A stretch of 64,000 nt of DNA from Nereocystis luetkeana (GCA_031213475.1 JARUPZ010000035.1:4826953-4890952), one strand, 5' to 3'. Shown: positions 25,801 through 40,800, numbered from the stretch's first letter. A program made the numbers and translations. Notes: generated by a model from the letters alone, not told the origin.

Positions 25801-28800
25801 CCATAACATAGCATCAAAGAAAAAAACGCGATCGCATCTGTGATCGCGATTCTAATGATGACAGTTTTTAACTCGTCTTCTTACGCGAGTGTCTCACTAT
25901 GAAGTAGGACGAAAAATAGTTTCTTACCTCGTCTATCGAATGTTTTACTGCAGTATGTACGTGTATGGGCTGTTCGTAGCCAAGTCGGTCTAGCTAGCTT
26001 TGCTCGAGTCTTGGAGAACCGGTGCGACGCTTTTCTATTCGTTAGATCGAGGTTAGCTGCCGGCAATCCTGTAGCCCTTCGAACCTCACGGTGTTTCCGC
26101 CAACTCCTGCGTGAACTGGATAAGTTGGTGTCCTACAAATGAAGCTCCAATTCGAAGGACCGATGCATTCGTCAACCAATTTGCAGTACTGCTATCGAAT
26201 TGAGCGCGGGAAAGTTCGGCGAGGATCGCGTTTGCACCTTCTCCCCCTCGGAGGAATTCATGCCGTGGATGGTCAGATCGTCCGCGAAATCGACCGTCTT
26301 GATCCCTTCAAAGCACTTCCGAAGATGCGGCTGCACGCGCAACGGGTCCTAGATTCGCAAAGCAACGAGGGAGAGAGAGAAAGAGCACACGATTGTCAAC
26401 ACTTCGTAACTTATTTAGGTGCGTGGATGCGTGTAGAGCCATGTATACGATGACATAAGGGTATAATATTGCCGACGTCAAGCGCGGCGATCGCATCTTC
26501 CAGCAACGGGACGTATTAAGATTCGAAGTTGGGGGGAAGCGCCACGGAGTGGTGGGTATAGGCACGATCAAATTACAGCTATCTGACCTTAGTCTGGCTG
26601 AGAATTTCCAGCAGCTCGTCGTTGGACAAGAAGTAGAATCGACTGAACCCCGCTCTTTTGGTCTCCAGGTAGTCGCTGAGGCCCTTCTGAACCATGTCTA
26701 GTAGCTTAGCGCTCTCGCGAAACTTGTCCAATAACTTGGCGTCGTTGCAGAACTTGATGCATCTGGGGCAGAGGGGGTGCACCAACAACGCGTGATAGAA
26801 TAAAATGAGAGAACCAAATGTGGAGCAAAGACAGCAAGTGGAGCGGATCGATGTTGAGCTGAAAGCAGATACAGAAGGGGAGTGGACTTCGTGCATACAG
26901 TGGTTTCCTTTTGTTGTTTTTCCTTAGTTTTTCTTTCTCTTGTTCTTATTTCCGGAAAGGTTCCTGGGCGGTCAACGTTGAACCTCATGCCACACATTGT
27001 CGGATGGCAGACACAATAACAACGATAAAACATAGCTGTCGTTAGGAAAACACGCAACAGGATAATTATAACTGTCGTCAGGTTATGGTCCCAAGAAAGT
27101 TGTCAAAATTTGATCGTAGAGTCCGGCCGAAACTTCCCTTTAAAATCAAGAAAATCCGGTGTTGTTTACCTTGGGAGAAGAGTGTGTTCCAATCTACGTT
27201 TAAGATAAACGCGTCGGGATGTCTCATTTATCTGTAGATTTCAGCCTACCCTTCTCCGTTTCGTACGTAGTAGGCGTCCTGTACTGGCGGGTGGTGGCGC
27301 TGCTTAGTGCGAGGGGGAACATGAACGGATGCGTAGGACAGTAACGACGGCTATACATGCATAAATACCATTTGGGAGTATTTCGTTGTACTCGTTCTTT
27401 CGAAAGTCGGTCAACGTAGTAGACATTGCTGACGGGCTCGAGCCATGGCAGAATAGTAAGCTTGAGGGCGAATGTACGCGATAGAGCTCGCACCACGGAG
27501 CCCTCAGCCATGTACCACCCAGCCCGGAAAGTTAAGAGCAGTTTGGATATGAGTGCATGGGGTCCCCAAATGGCCCTTGCGGTTCCGGACAGGACGGTGC
27601 GCTCACACATTTTCACGTTTTCAGCGCCAGGCGCATGCCGTATGATTTCGTCGGCCCCTTTTTTTCTTCTTTATGGACCACTACAAGTGGTGTCATGTCA
27701 TGTCGTCGAGGCTTCTTCTCAAAAGGTGTTTTTTTACTCACAAGGCTCCCCCCCCGGCGGACCCCATGGTAGCCCTCCAGTGCTTGTCTACGCTGGCAAA
27801 GCGCTTTCCCTCCGCGGGCAGCTGCTTATTGATGTCTTCCGAATCGAAGATAGGCTGCAGGTACAGCCAGTTGCGCTGCACAGCGAGCCACTCGTCGACA
27901 ACCTCGCTCACTACCTGTAAAACGGAATGCCAGCGTACCACACGGGAGCGTCGATGATATTTACACGTGAATGGGAAACTACGTTTCACCGAAACGTAAA
28001 GCGGTGCACGTCGGTGCATGCATATCTGGGCGATAGTCAAAGACGATGGTGGGGGTGCTTTTTAGGTTAGACGAAAACGTTAACGACACGCGGCGGTACA
28101 TGTAGGGAGGTTGACGGTAAAGTACGGATCGCGGAGTTCTGCTCTTTATGCTTCTATCCTTAAGCCCTCTGGGCGGAACAAAGCTCTCCCCGAAATACAG
28201 TTTTCTGTCCGGTATGCCGTTTTTGCCCGGAACATCGTTTTTTGCCGAACGGCCCGTGTCTGACTACCGCTTTCCGAAACAGTTTGAGTGCAAGATCACA
28301 TATGGAATTATTGGTATTTAGGAGACGCAATAAATGATGTACGTTTGCTACGCTTGCGATGGACAAATCGGCAACATTCCGAAGCCTCACGTTATTTTGT
28401 TTGCGCAGTGCCAGCACGCAAAATCATATTGGCTGTCTTTGGAGGGAAAAGCGAGTCATTCGAACCGATATATTCCCATTTCATAGCTATGTCAACGGAT
28501 CTATTCACAACAAAATACATATATATATATAAATATTCGAGCGGATGTGGTCGCCTTTCACACTAACTACGGCGGTAGCTCTCCGTCAGCGAAGTGTCCG
28601 CTACCGTTCTGGCTGCCAGTGCTTCAGCAAGATTCAACGTCGACGATGCCGGGTATGGTATGCCGTATGACAACATTAACATTTTCTCGACAATGGGATA
28701 GAGTGTAAAAGCCGAGTGACGCGTTTATGGAGACATCTCGACGAGATCTTCCCAAAGTCGCCATTTTCGTTGTGTGCGGCCCTTAAGGCCTAAAGGCTCG

Positions 28801-31800
28801 TTTTGGAGAAAATCGGTGTATCCCATCACCCGTGTTATACATTAGTTACATTAGTCTATGAACGGAAGTGATACCTGAAGGGTGTTGTTCCAGTTCTCGA
28901 TGCGTTCCTCGAAAGGCCCCTTGAACGTGCTGAAGGTCATCGCTTGCGTCATCGTGATGTGCTCGTCGAGGAGGGCCATGTAGTCGTCAACGCCTTTCAA
29001 GATGCTTGTTCCTGTTGGGCGGTACAAAAACAATTCCAGGTGCAGTGGTACTTACCAGCTCATGGTGGTGACGCGGCCGTGCTCAAGCGCTATCATCAGG
29101 GCCTCGACGTACGACTCGGCATGCCGTGCTCGGTGGACTAATTATTCTCAGGGACACTGCTACTGTAAGCCATCTTGATGTGCCTCGTAGCGTTTCTGTT
29201 AACTCTGCTATGACCACCTGGGTCTAGCTCTACTGAAGCCTTATTCATACACCTGGTACGTGATACAGTCGCATATATATGTACAAGGTATGTATAGAGG
29301 CATGTGCTCAAGTGTCTATCTATACATCCGTATTGTATTTATAGTAGACCCTGGTATGAATACATCATACATACTCTGCACAATAGGCGCCCGGTACGTA
29401 GTACGGAATACCAGTGTGATATCGACGCCATTGAGCACAGGCTACTGTTAATAGTGAATATTATACGGCATTTAGTATGGTACGCGACCCTGAGCACCTT
29501 TTCTTCGGTTGAATTCCTCTTGTATCGTAAGAAACAAAGCGTGCATCAGCTTTTTACGATCGAGTTTGTTAGAGCTCGTAACGTTAACTTACCTGTCTCT
29601 CGATACTCCTCTATCACAAGCTTCACCGCCGCCCACGCTCCCTGCATCTTGTCCAGGGCGGACTCGATGGCAAACTCCTTGCTGGCGGTCTCACTAACTT
29701 TAGTGATCACCGCCGCATTATTGTGCAGCTCCTGCTCGATCACCCTGTTTGTTGCACGTGTTGCGCCTCCAATACGTCATATTTTATTGCACGCCCGTGT
29801 TTAGTCCGTGGCCAACACGTTCGTTGCATGTCTAACATGTTTATAGCACGTCCAACAGGTTCATCATCCTCTATTGCCTGCCCAGCGTGTTTATTGCACG
29901 TCCCGCGTGCTTGCTACACGCCCAACGTGTTTATTGTTTACCCGGCATGTTTGCTGCATGCCCAACACGATTAGTGTTTGTCCAGCAGGTTTGCTGCACG
30001 TCCAACATGTTTGCTGCACGCCCAACATCTCATGTCCAACATGAGTATTACATGCCCAACATCATCATCATTGCAACATTGAAATCACCCGAACACTGCA
30101 CGACGATGGGGCTCGGCCACACGGGCTACTGATTACCCCGTCGAATACATCAATGAAACTTCTGCGCTTTGTCGATGCTACGTTGGACATACTCGCATGT
30201 CACTGGGAACGCTTTAGGAGTGATCGATGTTGAAGCTACTGTATTCCAATAATAGGCTACTGTAGCCTAAAAGTCCGCCATCGTCCAATATTATACTGTG
30301 TTGTAGTAAGATACTGTAATCCAGTAGGTTGTCTCGTTTGGCTTCCCTTGGTTTCCTTCTTCTTTCAGGATATGCTTTGTTTATGACTGATCGCCGCTGA
30401 AGGTGATAGACCATTGCTGCACATTGTTGAAGATGGGAAATACAGCGATAACTGTAGTTAGTTGACGCTCCGCCCCGGACAGCTCATGACCTATCTATCT
30501 ACAGCGGATGATCTAAATCATCTGCGGATCTCAACTTGCCGTTGTGAGAGTTGTGGAAGATTTGCCTAGTAGGGCAGATCCAGCGCAGGAACCATGTGCT
30601 GTAGATAGATCTTACAGATTATACACACCTCACACGGCAACGTGAGCTAGATCATACAATATCGGAAATATATTAGATATCTGCCTTGAAATATCTAGAT
30701 CATTCATGTACTGCTGTGGCAATCAATGATCTGCACATACATGAACTGTCCGAGATGTGCTAATAATATGTAGGGGAAGCCACTCTTCAGGTGAAAAACG
30801 TTGACGCCCACTGGCAACATTTCGGCTATCGATGTGAACCCTCCAGATCTCACATGGTAAGGGTGTAGCTATCGTCAGGGTGCAGGTCTACACCAAGCTT
30901 CTCGCTGAGCTGGTCCCAGTGCCGGTCCCGCATTCCCGCCGTGCGAAGACCGCTGATAACAGGCAGGAAAGGCAGGAACTCGTCCACCTGAAACGTTGTT
31001 TTTTCGGCAGCGGCAACCCTCAGTTAGCTTTGTGACGAGTCCAGGGGATATAGTGTGGGGTCATAGAGGCCTCTCTGCTGCAACCAGCCGGAGACGTTCA
31101 CCCTGGGCTACTTTCTACTCCCCGCCTCGATTTTCTGGCTATCAACGCGGCATCTCATCGCAGAGAGTAGGCACCTCGGTAAAATAATCACTAACACAAC
31201 TGATGATGTCGTTGTAAAGCTAGGCATTATTGGCAGGCCCTCGACCACCTGAATTTTTGCGCTTTTTGCAGCAGCGACAACCGTGATAATTCGAGGGAGT
31301 GTGGATTACGAATTTTGACTCGGCATCAGACGCGTGCTGCGTATGTACAGCAGTAGGGATGCATCCACTTCTGTACTGTTTTCTGAGGTTCCTCACTTAA
31401 ACAGGTTTTGTACCACCTCAACCTAATAAAACTGATTCGGGGATAAAATGTTTTTTGATAAAACTGATTCGGAGATAAAATGTTTTTTGACCCAATGAAT
31501 CATACTTATACTGTAGTACACCAACCATATGTACTCAAAGAGAAACCCTAATGGCAACTGCTGTCGCAGCTTGCCTCGCCAAATAAGTAGGGATCTCTTT
31601 CGTGTTGATCTCGACAGTAGGCCACCGCCGCCGCCGCCGCATGTCTGTCCCCGAAAAACCGAAGTTTTTTGGTATTCGTTTCTACTCTCCACTTACTTAC
31701 GTGTAGGGAGGCAACCCACCGTACTGATTTGCTGGTTGTAGTGACAACACGAGGTGCAGCGCACAAGCGCGTAGCATGTGGTTTAGGGACTGCCATCGTA

Positions 31801-34800
31801 CTGCGGGAGATAGAAAGACGGGTTTTAGCCTAGGATTGCTGTACGAGCCCGATCGGGTGTTTGTTTGTGGAGGACTGATAGCGATGCTCAAAACGTACGG
31901 TGTGGCTCTTCGACACCGGCGTCCGGAGTCCGTAAATGCCCACAAATAAAAGTTGATTTTCCAAGGAACAATGCGTAAGTGTTTCTGGTTTGTTCTCGCC
32001 TGGTCTTTGACGCAGTTCGCTATTTTGGAGCAACCGTCCAGCCCATTGGCCTCGAAGAACCGTCCCGCCTTGGTAAGCGCCTTCGAAACCACGGTGACGT
32101 TCTTCTCCACCTATGGATACACGAATACAGCAGCAGCAGCAGTTACGGTGGTGACGCCGTCGATCACGTTAATTGTCAGCAACAGTTTCATGACCGGTAT
32201 TCTCTGTTGATATGATATTATGTACAAGTGTGTTCAGTCCAGACGCGCCGGAGAGAAGCGTTGCTAATAACAGCAACCAAGGATAACGTCGAGTCAATGA
32301 TGTTTGCGATGTCCGGTGACGGAAGGTTTGTGGTATATCACCAACCACGTATTTATTTGGGTGCTGGCGTCCAGCATAACAACCCAGGAATACTCTGATC
32401 GGCCAAAAGCATCTGCCGCTCAATCTACCATAATCATTTATTTTTTTTCAGAGTCTCAACAGCGGCGGGAAAGGAACGCATATCGTCCATCCTGCAACTA
32501 TAAATATCCGAGGTTCTGTCCCTCGACCCACCAAAACAACTTTTCGCAAAAAACAAAACCTTCTTGTAGAGGTCATTACTCTCTTCGACGGAGAGGAAGC
32601 AGTCGTTCACGACCATAAAACGTGTGCCGCTCCATCCACAAAAAATATTTATATTTCGTCGTTTTGACGTATTACCCCTCTTCTTCAGCGTCAAGGGAGA
32701 GACATATGTCGTGCATCCAGCCCTTGTGCCAACTCTTCTTTGGATGCTGCCATCTATTTTACATGCATCGTTCAGCGTTTCTGCCCCTCGATCCACCACA
32801 ATTTTTCTATTGCGTTTTGATTTATACCGGAGATGTACGAGTGCCTTTTTTACCGGTGGCTAGTCTCCGCGACGAGGTGTCGCGCTGACTGACATCAAAT
32901 CAATGCGGGAGGTAGCAGACCTGGGTGAGAGTCTCCAGCTGATCGCAGCAAAAAAATGCCTCATTAATCCCAAACCATGTACCAGGCACGAGTTAAAGCG
33001 TAGACGAAATGTTCCAGCAGCAGCATACCTCTTCAGCGTCGAGGGAGAGGAACGAGTCGTTCATCCAGCCTTTGTGCCAAGACATCCAGTCGTCCACCCT
33101 CTTCCACAAGTCACAGTACGGCTCAAAAGCCTTCTGCACGTCTGCCAGCAAGTCGTACTCCGTCGATTCCTTCGAGAACAGCCTTAAGACAAGGACGAGA
33201 GAATCGCGAACGGCGGTGGCAAAGATGAGCGAGTACGTTTAGAAGTCGTACTGCGGTACAGTAAGTGTTGGGGTTTGCACTTTTGGGCGTTTTTTTTGTC
33301 ACAGACGCGGGTCCTCAACCATTGCATCAACCATTGGAACCGAGGAGCTACTCAACCACTGTATCTTCTGATCCAGCGTGTTTTACAAGAGTGTTTGTTC
33401 GATCCATCTGACCTCCGTATCGGGCTTATCCTACAAACTTTCACAAAGTGGATGCGTGCGTGCTGTAGTTGGGTGAGGCTTAGAGCTCCTCAAGGTAGAA
33501 GCCTCGGAAAAAACAGGTTCTACCCCAATCATAATCGTCATTATCGTCATCGTCATCGTCATCACCATAATCGTTATCAACACCATCACCGTCATCATCA
33601 TCATCATCATCACCATCACCATCACCACCATCATCATCACCATCACCACCATCGTTATCATCATCACCATAAGTATCATCAACTTATCAAGTCTTCACTG
33701 TGTAGTCCGATTCCGACTCGGGTGCAACAGTAAACTCACTGCTCCCTGGAGTTGAAGAGCATAGCTTGCTCGGAGCACTCTTCGATGTCTTTTTCCATCC
33801 TTCGCACCATAGAGCTGACCTGTTCTACCTTCGAGAGATCTGTGAAGTGGGACATTTTGTTGACCTGTCACGTTCGGGACGCAGCAGTGGCAAAGGGACG
33901 TCAAGGCTCGACTATGTTTTCTCTTTGCCTTGCGTGAGCTGGCACTGTGGAGAGCAACTACGAGGTGCAACATTATCACACATCTGACAGGGCATGATCT
34001 ATCTACAGATATATCATCTACATCATCTACAGATAGATAATCTATATCATCTAGATCCCAACCTGCCGTTGTGACATGTTGTGCAGGACCTGTGTTTTAC
34101 AGATAGATACTCGTACAACCCAGGAAATATGTAGTATATCATGCAGGTTACACGGCTCCCACCCGGACACATGAGCTAGATCATACAGATCATACAGATC
34201 AGGGATCTATCTATCTGCCCTGAAAGCTCAAAAGCATACCAACAGCAGAAGTCTATGCGTGAATATCATAGTGCCATCACCCCCTTTAGGACCGCAGTTC
34301 TGTTTTGGGAATAAAGCACTCAGGTTTTAAGTAGTTTGTCCCCAAAACGGAACCGCAGTACTATCATCGGAAAGGAGTAAAGGACATACCTCATACATGA
34401 GCACGCAGCACACATCTGCATTGCTTCCCGGTGTTGATGACAGTATTACCCGGTATTCTTCAATATTACCCGGTATTGATGGCCGTACGAGGTTGGAATA
34501 GGTTGAGGGCGGGGCACGGTGCTTGAGTATGAGCCTCGTCCAAAGAAAATGCATGTAACCATATGGGCATTGTTGAAAACATACACGGTAACCTGATACA
34601 TTTTTTAACGCTCTACAAGCTCTACGAATACTTCTCCCTGAACCTCTCTATTATATTTCTATGTTTTTTGGACTAAGACTTACACATTCACCAGCGTTGG
34701 ATAAGTTTTCGTTTTTGATGTGAGACTCGTGCCGCAACTTCCCGTCTTTTGTATGCTCCAGTAGCTTTACGTCCCGCGGCACTTGCCGGTGACCGGAAAA

Positions 34801-37800
34801 TACCAAGGATACTGTGCTCCGGTGGGAGGGAGAGGAGGGGGGGGGGGGGCACTTGTAGGCCCTACTCGCGATAGAGTCGGATTTTTTCACGCTATTACGT
34901 GGGCCCATGCTAATTAGAACCCAAAATTGACCCCAAAAAAACTCTATGCATACAACAGCATATTTGGTTCTGTATGATGTGCCATGTTACCCCACAATTG
35001 AGACCTTACCCCTTTTACCTAAGGAGAAAATTAGACCACACTAATTCCTACTGTAGCAGTTTTTGCCTAAGACGTGGGTGCAATGTTGACGCGGGAAACC
35101 CGGCAGTAAAGATGGGGGCACCCCCTGACAATGGGGGGGGGGGGGGGGCGCCATAGCTCGGGTAAAAAAAGTAGAAGCTGAACTGGCTTATTGTTACCTG
35201 ATCCTGCAAGCTCTTGAGGCGCTCTACGTACTCGGTCTGCTCCTCCTCCATGGCGTGCTGGTAGCTGAGCTTCAGCTGGGCGTTTGCCGTTTCGCGCTGA
35301 GAAATCTTGGCGGCAATCTTGGCAACAACAACAGCAACAACAGCAGAAATGGTGCAGTGGGCGCGCGCGATCGATGTTGAGATGAATTGGAAATCTGGAT
35401 GAAAGCTTACGGTGGGCGAGGAGCCGTCGCAAACGGGCGTTTATCGACAGGCCTTCTCCAAGGTTTTTCGAGGTCAACCTTACATGTGGGCGCAAAGTAA
35501 ATTACTCAACCATTGCGGCGGGCCGTGTGCCACTGCACCCCGGCTACTTGTAGGGGGGTACCCACGTTCGGCTGCAGAGTGCCAAAACATGAAAACCCGA
35601 GTAGCATGTATGCACCGTGGGGTACATCGCCCGAGTATGTCTAGTCCGAGCAGAGCAATATGTCTATTTTTGGTTTTCGGTGAATAATTTTTGAAATTCG
35701 ACCTTAGCGATGATGACCAGGACCGAGAGAATTGCATACGTTATTTTGGTACGTTTTTTTCCTTCACTACAATCAAATAATTAGTGGGTGAAAAAGGGAA
35801 AATGTACTCCGAAACCTGTCAAAATCAACTCCAAATACCTAATTTTGGACAAAACGTTGATTTCATCGCGAAATTTCGTCAATATCAACGCGAGAGAAAC
35901 AAGCCTTGGCATACGTGAGAGCAGTAGCAACCCGCCCTGTAATTTCGTATCGAAAACGAAACGAAAAGTCCTCCCAGGGTCGTTACATCTGCGTTACTTT
36001 TTTCATATTTTCAAAATCGGGAACATCACGAGCGTGGCAAAGTGTTAGATCTGTCGTGTCCCGTCGAAATGTTTCGCTCCTGAAAACTGCTGTACCCACC
36101 CGGTGCAATGGGAGATGATTTTTTCACGGTTTATCGACAATAATAGGATGAAGGAAAAAAAAATGCCAAGCTCTCCGTGTTGGGACGATATTTTCGGTGG
36201 TTATTTATTTTGCCAAAACGTACCCTGCGGCTGAGAGATACGGGTAGCTGGGTGCGGGGAAAATGATAGGGATTTTCGGCTGCACGGACACTACTCACAT
36301 GCGATTTCCTTTCGAATGATCTATGAATAGCTGCCGGTAGGTATTCTTCCGAGTTATCCATGACGTAGCTTAGTTTCCGGTCCATTTTCTTTCGAATGGC
36401 CGATGAATATCGCTGGCGGTAGACTTTCTTCCAAATTAACAGGTTAGCTTGCGGTCGATTTTCTCCTGAGTGGCCCGTGAACAGCCGCCGCCGGTAGCCC
36501 GTCAGTTAAAATATAAATGTCTGACGCATCAAGTTCTTCACGTCATACAGGTAAATTAATCTCCGCTATAAAAGAAGAAAAAAAAAAGCAGCGGGCGTTC
36601 TTGTTTGCGATTCGTCTTTGTAAGGGCAGGGCGACCGTATATCGGTTCTACCACTACTGTACTGACTCCTCCACCAGCTGCTCAATCGGCAAAGCATGCA
36701 CCCGTTTTGTTCTATTGTTCCTGTCGAGCTTGACTTAGACTGTTTGCCGTGCCCCCCCCCCCCCCCCCCCCCCACCCCCTCCTCCCCACCAAAAATCAGG
36801 AATGTTTGAAAACGGTAGGATCAGGAACATACCAAATCGCCACCAAAGCTGCTCTTTTGAAGCAACACAGGTGCCCCGCCCCCCCTTCCCACCCCGCCTG
36901 CACAATATAGGCGTAAAGCAAACCCTTGTGGGGGCCCTGAGCAACGTAGCACGCACCACAAGAAAAACACCAAATTGAGTGGTTGCCAAAACCCTGGAGA
37001 GACATCAAACAACATAGCACGCAATTTGGCGTACCTAATTGAGAGGTTGTTGATACCTTGCGGGGCTTACTACTCGTGCACTGTTCAATGTCTACACAGG
37101 AATATTTTAACGCCCATATTATGCAAATGGGGCACCTTTGAACCGACCCTTCTTACCTTCTGCGGCCAGCCAAGAACCTCCCATTGCATCGATATGGTTG
37201 CGTCGTCTAGGTGAGTCCTGGCCTTGCCGATAACGTCAAAGGCACCCATCGTCGCATCGATGCTGCCCTGAAGGTCCGACACCCTAAAAAAAAACAAGAA
37301 GGGCGTTTTAGTCAGATCTCCAGCACGGCTTCCAAACACCACGTGTACAACGCTTATCTTGATTTGTGTGGCTTCCCTTGGGTTTTGATTTTTTATATTT
37401 CTGGAAATGAAACACACATCGGATAGATCATGAGCTATCTATCTACAGTAGATAATCTAGTTTCTTACCTGCCGTTGTGACCTGTTGTGCAGGATTTGTA
37501 TCTGTATAGCACAGATCCAGCTCGGGAAACAAGTGCTAGGCCATGTAGAGGATACGACTCCCACTCGGCACCATGAGCTTAAACAAGTAGATCATACATG
37601 ATCTCTACCATCAAGCAGGAATTATCTATCTGATCCGACCGATGTATGTATGTATGTATGTATGTATGTATGTATGTATGTATGTATGTATGTATGTATG
37701 TATGTATGTATGTATGTATGTGTGGAATATCTATACAGTATGTATGTTTCACTTCGTGGTTACGATCACGACGGCTTTACGACGATCATGATGGTGACTA

Positions 37801-40800
37801 CCAGGTACTATGAACAGTGCTCAACAGAACTCCCACTCGACAATGGCTACGATCAAGAAGGACAGAGGTGCGATTACGTTTGTGGAGTCTCCAACAGTAC
37901 AGCTTACCATTTACTCTGCACTACGTATAGTTGACGCATGCTGTGTGCGAAACCAATATCTATACAGGACTCCCTGCCCGTTACCCATGGCGTAATTGTC
38001 CCGAAACATAACATTACCACTTTATAAAATGTGAATATACATACTGTTCTTACGTTTAGGGACATACCAGGTAGTGGTGTAATGGAGGAGGGTGGCGGCT
38101 TACATGTTAGCTGTGCTGGCCATGTACTCCTGCATTTCCGTGAGCTGCTCGATGTTGTCGATCGAAGTGTGAAGTCGACGGTAGATCGTCTCGAAGCTTC
38201 CGATGGTGTTCTGTCAGCCCAAGCATCGTACATTGCAGAACGTGTTTTTTTCATTATCGGATATGCCTTGGTAGCATCATCATCCCTTGGAGGGGGGGGC
38301 GTATCTAGGCCTCGCCCCAGGGAGCATGGGGCCGGTGGGAGGGTGGGACGGTGTATGCACTGTTCGAGATTGTTATGTGGCTGCTATATCAAAAGCCTCC
38401 TCGCAAGGGGAAAACAATTACCTTCGGGAAATTAAGACGGGAATTGCGGGGACGTCAATCGGCAGAGGTCGAATTCCAAAATTTCGCTACTTGGTACACG
38501 AATTTTCTTTTCTGTGTTGTGCAGAGTGACAGTATCAGACCGTGCATACTGCTGTAGATCTCCATCTCGCGCGTAAACGTGTAAGATGATCTTTTTTTCT
38601 GCCGCAATTTCCCAGAATTTTCCGCCGCGTTAATCGTTTGGGCTCTTGAACACCTTGGTTCCAGTATAGAGGGAAAACGTGACGCCTTTAAAAAACTCTA
38701 GTATAGCAGAGAGGGGAAATGTGAGTCGATTATAGTATAGAGATAAACTGACGATTGTAGCACCATCAGTCATTGCACTACGAGTAGAATTGTGGGGGGA
38801 TGATATAGCCTGGTCTCCGAATTACAATGCAACGAGTCGCAGCGTGCTGACACTAGTCATGACTACAATAGTCACACTGCACGTGGCACGATAAGGGTTG
38901 CTTTTTAGGCTGACGGGGGGAGTGCTTAAGAGCACTGAGGGACTATTGACATAATACATATCGTTTGCGTTTTCAAGCATACTTCCGTGCATGCTCACAG
39001 CAGGTATCCCGTACAGTACTCTTCATCGGACGAGGTGAGGTAGTGAGAAAGTGAGATGAGGAAGAGCCTCAGAAATATTAGGTGAACCCCTAACTCCTGC
39101 CGTCGCCTACTGCCACACCCCGACCGGACAGATCATCTAAAGATAGATCATGATCTAGATCATCTGGGTCATCTCTTACGGGGGGGGCATAGTAAATAGG
39201 ACCAAATATTGTTAGTAACAATAGGGAATTATATAGGTTTTTGTGTGTACCGCAGGTCCTAACTACTGAGGTCCCTCTTAATGGTTCCTCATCTGCCGTT
39301 GTGAGAGGTTGTGCATGATCCGCAAAAAACAGATCCAACCCAGCCAACATGTGCTAGATCACGCAGATCACACGGGTCCCACCCGGAAACATTAGCTAGA
39401 TCGTAAACCAGCTGTACAACATCTGGAATAAACTTGCCTTGGAACGTCCGCTTAACCCTTTTAGGACCGCAGTCTCGTTTTGGGGACAATTGAGGACAAA
39501 CTACTTGGAATTTGACTGGTTTGTCCCCAAAACGGGACTGGAGTTCTAAAAGGGTTAAGGTCATAAATCGATGATCTGTACGAGGTGTGCATGTTTGATA
39601 CGTGGCAAAAGGCTAGCGTGACGAAGCTTATCATGGTATTTGTCGCGCTCTTTTTGGGCCCCGCAGCTGATTTTGGTCAAAATCTAATAGCCGTTTGGGC
39701 TCTGATGTCAGCAGAAAACGGGGATAATATTACCGGCTACAGTGGTGACATTACTTTGCAGCAACGATGAAGTATTCACTCACTTGCGCTTGGTCCTTGA
39801 CGCTCTTGCTCAGCATGGCGGACAGTCGTTCGGCAATCTCCTGGTGCTTGGAGGATAGACGTTGTCGAATCTTGGTCATGCTGACCTGAGTCGACGTGAT
39901 CCGAAACAACGCCGAACGTTTCGTCGAATCTTCCTGTTTGCATACGTTGGGCTCCAGCATATTTTTTTGTGACCGCGGGCTAGATTTTGGCGACGACTCA
40001 ACGTGAGAACAGCAACCACAACATAGAGCGTCTCCGTCGCGCACTACTACGAGCACCATCACTGGCTTACTGTATCCATCTGAAACGCTACATTTGTTAT
40101 TAATATTGATTTTAGAACCTAGGGCAGCGGTACTATACATTCCTAAAGCTCTCTACTAAAGACGGGCTAACGCAGGATTGTTTCACGACGGACCAAAACA
40201 TCACGATTAGCGTTAGCAATCGATACAACAGAGCATGCTTATTGCTACTTGTTTGGGTTGCGTAACGGTGAGAAACTTTTCAGAGCATCTACTGATACGT
40301 AGGCCTTGCTTAGGGTCATTCTTATCGGAGAGCATTTTTTTCCAAATTTACGACATTTTTTTCGCGCAATTTTTCAATCTTCCATATTTTCCTGGGTTTT
40401 TTTTTCCAAATATATATTGGAATGTTAACGAACTTGATATTTTTGCTTCTGGAGAATTTCACGAATAGTGACAGAACGCCTCCGTATATTGATACATATC
40501 TCCAACTATTTCCAAACTTTGGAAATTATGGAAAAAACGCTCTCCGATAAGAATGAACCTTTTTTGTTTATTTTAGCAGGGTTTTTTGTATGGTATACTA
40601 AACGCCATAATAAATAAAAAATGCATGTTTTTTAGCATGCCCATGGCGGTCTACCGTAGACGGACGCCTCTTGAGCTGAGGCACCAGTAGTACCATGTTG
40701 TGAGGGCGTTACCGCCTACGTTTGTGAATCGACACTTCAGTAGCGCATGAGTGAGAGCCCTCTTAGTCCGAATACTACTGAAACAAACGGCCCCACACCA

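Noticed and set aside
29055..29140. Possible extra dynein exon in intron 24 ([18 protein letters not shown] with GTAAGT donor)
   Set aside because: Inclusion would enter in phase 1 and leave in phase 2, shifting the frame, and exon 24 joins exon 25 with continuous homology. It may be another degraded exon copy.
37641..37721. CRISPR-like array
   Set aside because: It is a plain TATG microsatellite without spacers.
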